DNA from: Arenicola marina
Taxonomy: Eukaryota; Annelida; Polychaeta; Arenicolidae
Length of the DNA: 64,000 nt
Assembly: GCA_964019135.1 (NCBI GenBank)
Contig: OZ025248.1
Location: 29,815,670-29,879,669 of the forward strand
Direction of reading: 5' to 3'
A model generated the notes under the pieces. It saw nothing but the letters and a program-made list of their open reading frames with translations. It ran no database searches and was not told where the DNA came from. Numbering within the stretch: the stretch's first letter is position 1; each line of letters starts with the position of its first letter. A program made the translations under genes and the position numbers. This document shows positions 59,601 to 62,600 of this stretch, in pieces.

Positions 59601-62600
59601 AAGTCCAGGCTGACGGCGTTGTACAGGTGGTCGGAGACGGCGAGGTCGTCCAGAGCCCACATGTCCTGTCCCTGACCCGAGTGCTGAGGCTGCCACCAGC
59701 GGAAGCGGCACACCTCCCCGCGGGCCTCCTCGGGCACCGGGACCCATAGCACTCTGAGGGGAGGGATGGGGGCGGTGGTGGCAGGAGAGGGGAGGGGAGG
59801 GGAGGAGTGGGGGGGGGGAGAGTTGGAGTGGAATGAGAAACGGGATTGACACAGGCAAGGGAGGACAATACAGATATGATATTAATAATATAATTAATTG
59901 TTGGGTTAAACACAAGTGTACTTTTGTAACAAATTTGAAATATACAGATGCTATACAACGCAAAATAATTTGCATCTAATTATAGTTAAAACAAATAGGT
60001 GACATTTAAGGACAACAGTAATGTCAACAACATCTGGATGAAATGATGACCTCATGACACTCACACAGGTTCCGTGTACTTGCCGGGCGGTAGTTCCTCT
60101 AACTGCCGCCAGGAGATGCCCCCGTCACACGTGTAGTGAATGTACACCCCCTCGGTGACGTCATCGGGAGGTGGACAGTTACCAGCAACGGAATCGCTTC
60201 CCATTCTCACGCTGAACTGCAGGTATCTGTAGCAACAGTAGACTAGTAGCGTGTTTTAAGGAGGAATATTATTCCATTACAGTTCGGTGGCTCTTGGACT
60301 GGCTCTGTCAGGAGATTCTGGCTGGGGCAGACAGACCTGATCCGTGTAACATCGTAAACCTAAACTGAAACCTAGCTGAATCTGATAATCCAGCTAAATC
60401 TGATAATCCAGCTGCATCTGATAATCCAGCTGAATCTGACAATCCAGCTGAATCTGATAATCCAGCTGAATCTGATAATCCAGCTGCATCTGATAATCCA
60501 GCTGCATCTGATAATCCAGCTGAATCTGATAATCCAGCTGCATCTGATAATCCAGCTGAATCTGACAATCCAGCTGAATCTGATAATCCAGCTGAATCTG
60601 ATAATCCAGCTGAATCTGACAATCCAGCTGAATCTGATAATCAAGCTGAATCTGATAATCCAGCTAAATCTCACAATCCAGCTGAATCTGATAATCCAGC
60701 TGAATCTGATAATCCAGCTGAATCTGATAATCCAGCTGAATCTGATAATCAAGCTGAATCTGATAATCAAGCTGAATCTGACAATCCAGCTGAATCTGAT
60801 AATCCAGCTGAATCTGATAATCCAGCTAAATCTCACAATCCAGCTGAATCTGATAATCAAGCTGAATCTGATAATCCAGCTGAATCTGACAATCCAGCTG
60901 AATCTGATAATCAAGCTGAATCTGTTAATCCAGCTAAATCTCACAATCCAGCTGAATCTGATAATCCAGCTGCATCTGATAATCCAGCTGCATCTGATAA
61001 TCCAGCTGCATCTGATAATCCAGCTGAATCTGATAATCCAGCTGAATCTGATAATCCAGCTGCATCTGATAATCCAGCTAAATCTCACAATCCAGCTGAA
61101 TCTGATAATCCAGCTGAATCTGATAATCCATATGATGGGGATCATTGCATGCATCTCAATATTCGGTTAGAATCCGGCAAATTCTGAATCAGGAAATATT
61201 GGATCCCTAGATGCTATACATTGAGCCCATGTTGCCATCCTGTGACCTGGTATATGACCCAAGTGACACTGTCGTGACTTAATAAAACCCTCTCCGGCAA
61301 CCATGGAGGATGGGACCCCGGGTGACCTTCTTGTGAGCTGACCTGACCGTCGTGGTGTTGAGCTCTACGGTCTCCAGGCGGCGAGGTCCGTCCCCGCTGA
61401 AGACCAGGGCCTTGCCCGTGGAGACCACTCCGCACGTGTAGCCCAGGCCCGGGGCCCCACGCACCATGGCCAGGCTGCCCGAGGTCCCCTCCAGGGAGGT
61501 GAGGTCTTCCACCAGCTGGGTGGGGAGGGAGCCCTCGGCCCGCTCACACAGCGCCCCCGTGAAGCCCAGGTCACACCTAGAGGGGGCGGATATGTGAAGG
61601 TTATGGGTAAGATGATCTACGGGCTGACACGATAGGGGATGGGTCAGATGATCTACGAGATGACGCGATAAGTTGAAGAGTCGATGATTTAACGTACTGA
61701 TAATGGATTATTAATTGTGATTATGATCATACGCATGACACGGAAAATTGGAAAATAAAACGTCACCGAAGTCGAGCTAAGCGAGGGAGAGACAGCTAAA
61801 ACACCAATTAATTAGAGAATTAGAAAATCGTACCTGCAGCCTTCAGGGGTACACGCACCGTGTCCATGACAACCCTTCTCACAACGGCCGATAAAAACTG
61901 AAATGTTACGTCAATAGGTTGTAGCCAAAGAAAATACTATATATCTAATGATGTACCTTGAGCAAATAAATGCAAACATCAAACCCAAATACAACAGAAA
62001 CAAATCTACCTTAATCTATACATATCAAGGCGGAAAATGAAGACGAAGCCAAAAATCAGTTTCGTACGTATGACCAATACGTAAGTTCAAATACGATCGT
62101 AACAACTCATTATGACAATTATTTCAATAAACCATCCTTAAAGATTAATATCAAAAATTAGCATGACGATTACGGTAAATATTGCACAGCCATAAGGGCC
62201 TATACCGTTGTCGAGGGCCCACGAGGCGGGGCTGGGGGAGTCCAGGGCCCAGCGGAGTCGCGTGTAGCGGGACAGGGCGGCGTGGGGCAGCGGCAGCGTC
62301 AGGCGGACCCAGCTACAGGGAGAGATGTCACCATGGATGCGCTCAACGTAAATACTAACAGCTCATAAGATAATGGTGAGGCACATGCGCACTTTTGATG
62401 AGCTGTGGCGAGTATAATGCGCACCTCGTAGTGAAATGGACAGCAAATTATGGCATAGCTTCTATCGTCAATAACATGGGTATCTGCCGTAGGACAGCCA
62501 TTAGACGCTGTCTTCTTCCCTCGCTAGCCCTATACCCGCCCTCGTCCTTTCTCAACTGCAATGTGTTTGTTACCACAGCGTGACTTTGAGAGTGCGACTA

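Noticed and set aside
60372-61154. 260-codon and 104-codon repetitive ORFs (IIRFSW, GLSDSA)
   Set aside because: Products of the 18-bp minisatellite, which stays open in several frames. Intronic, and no protein family fits.
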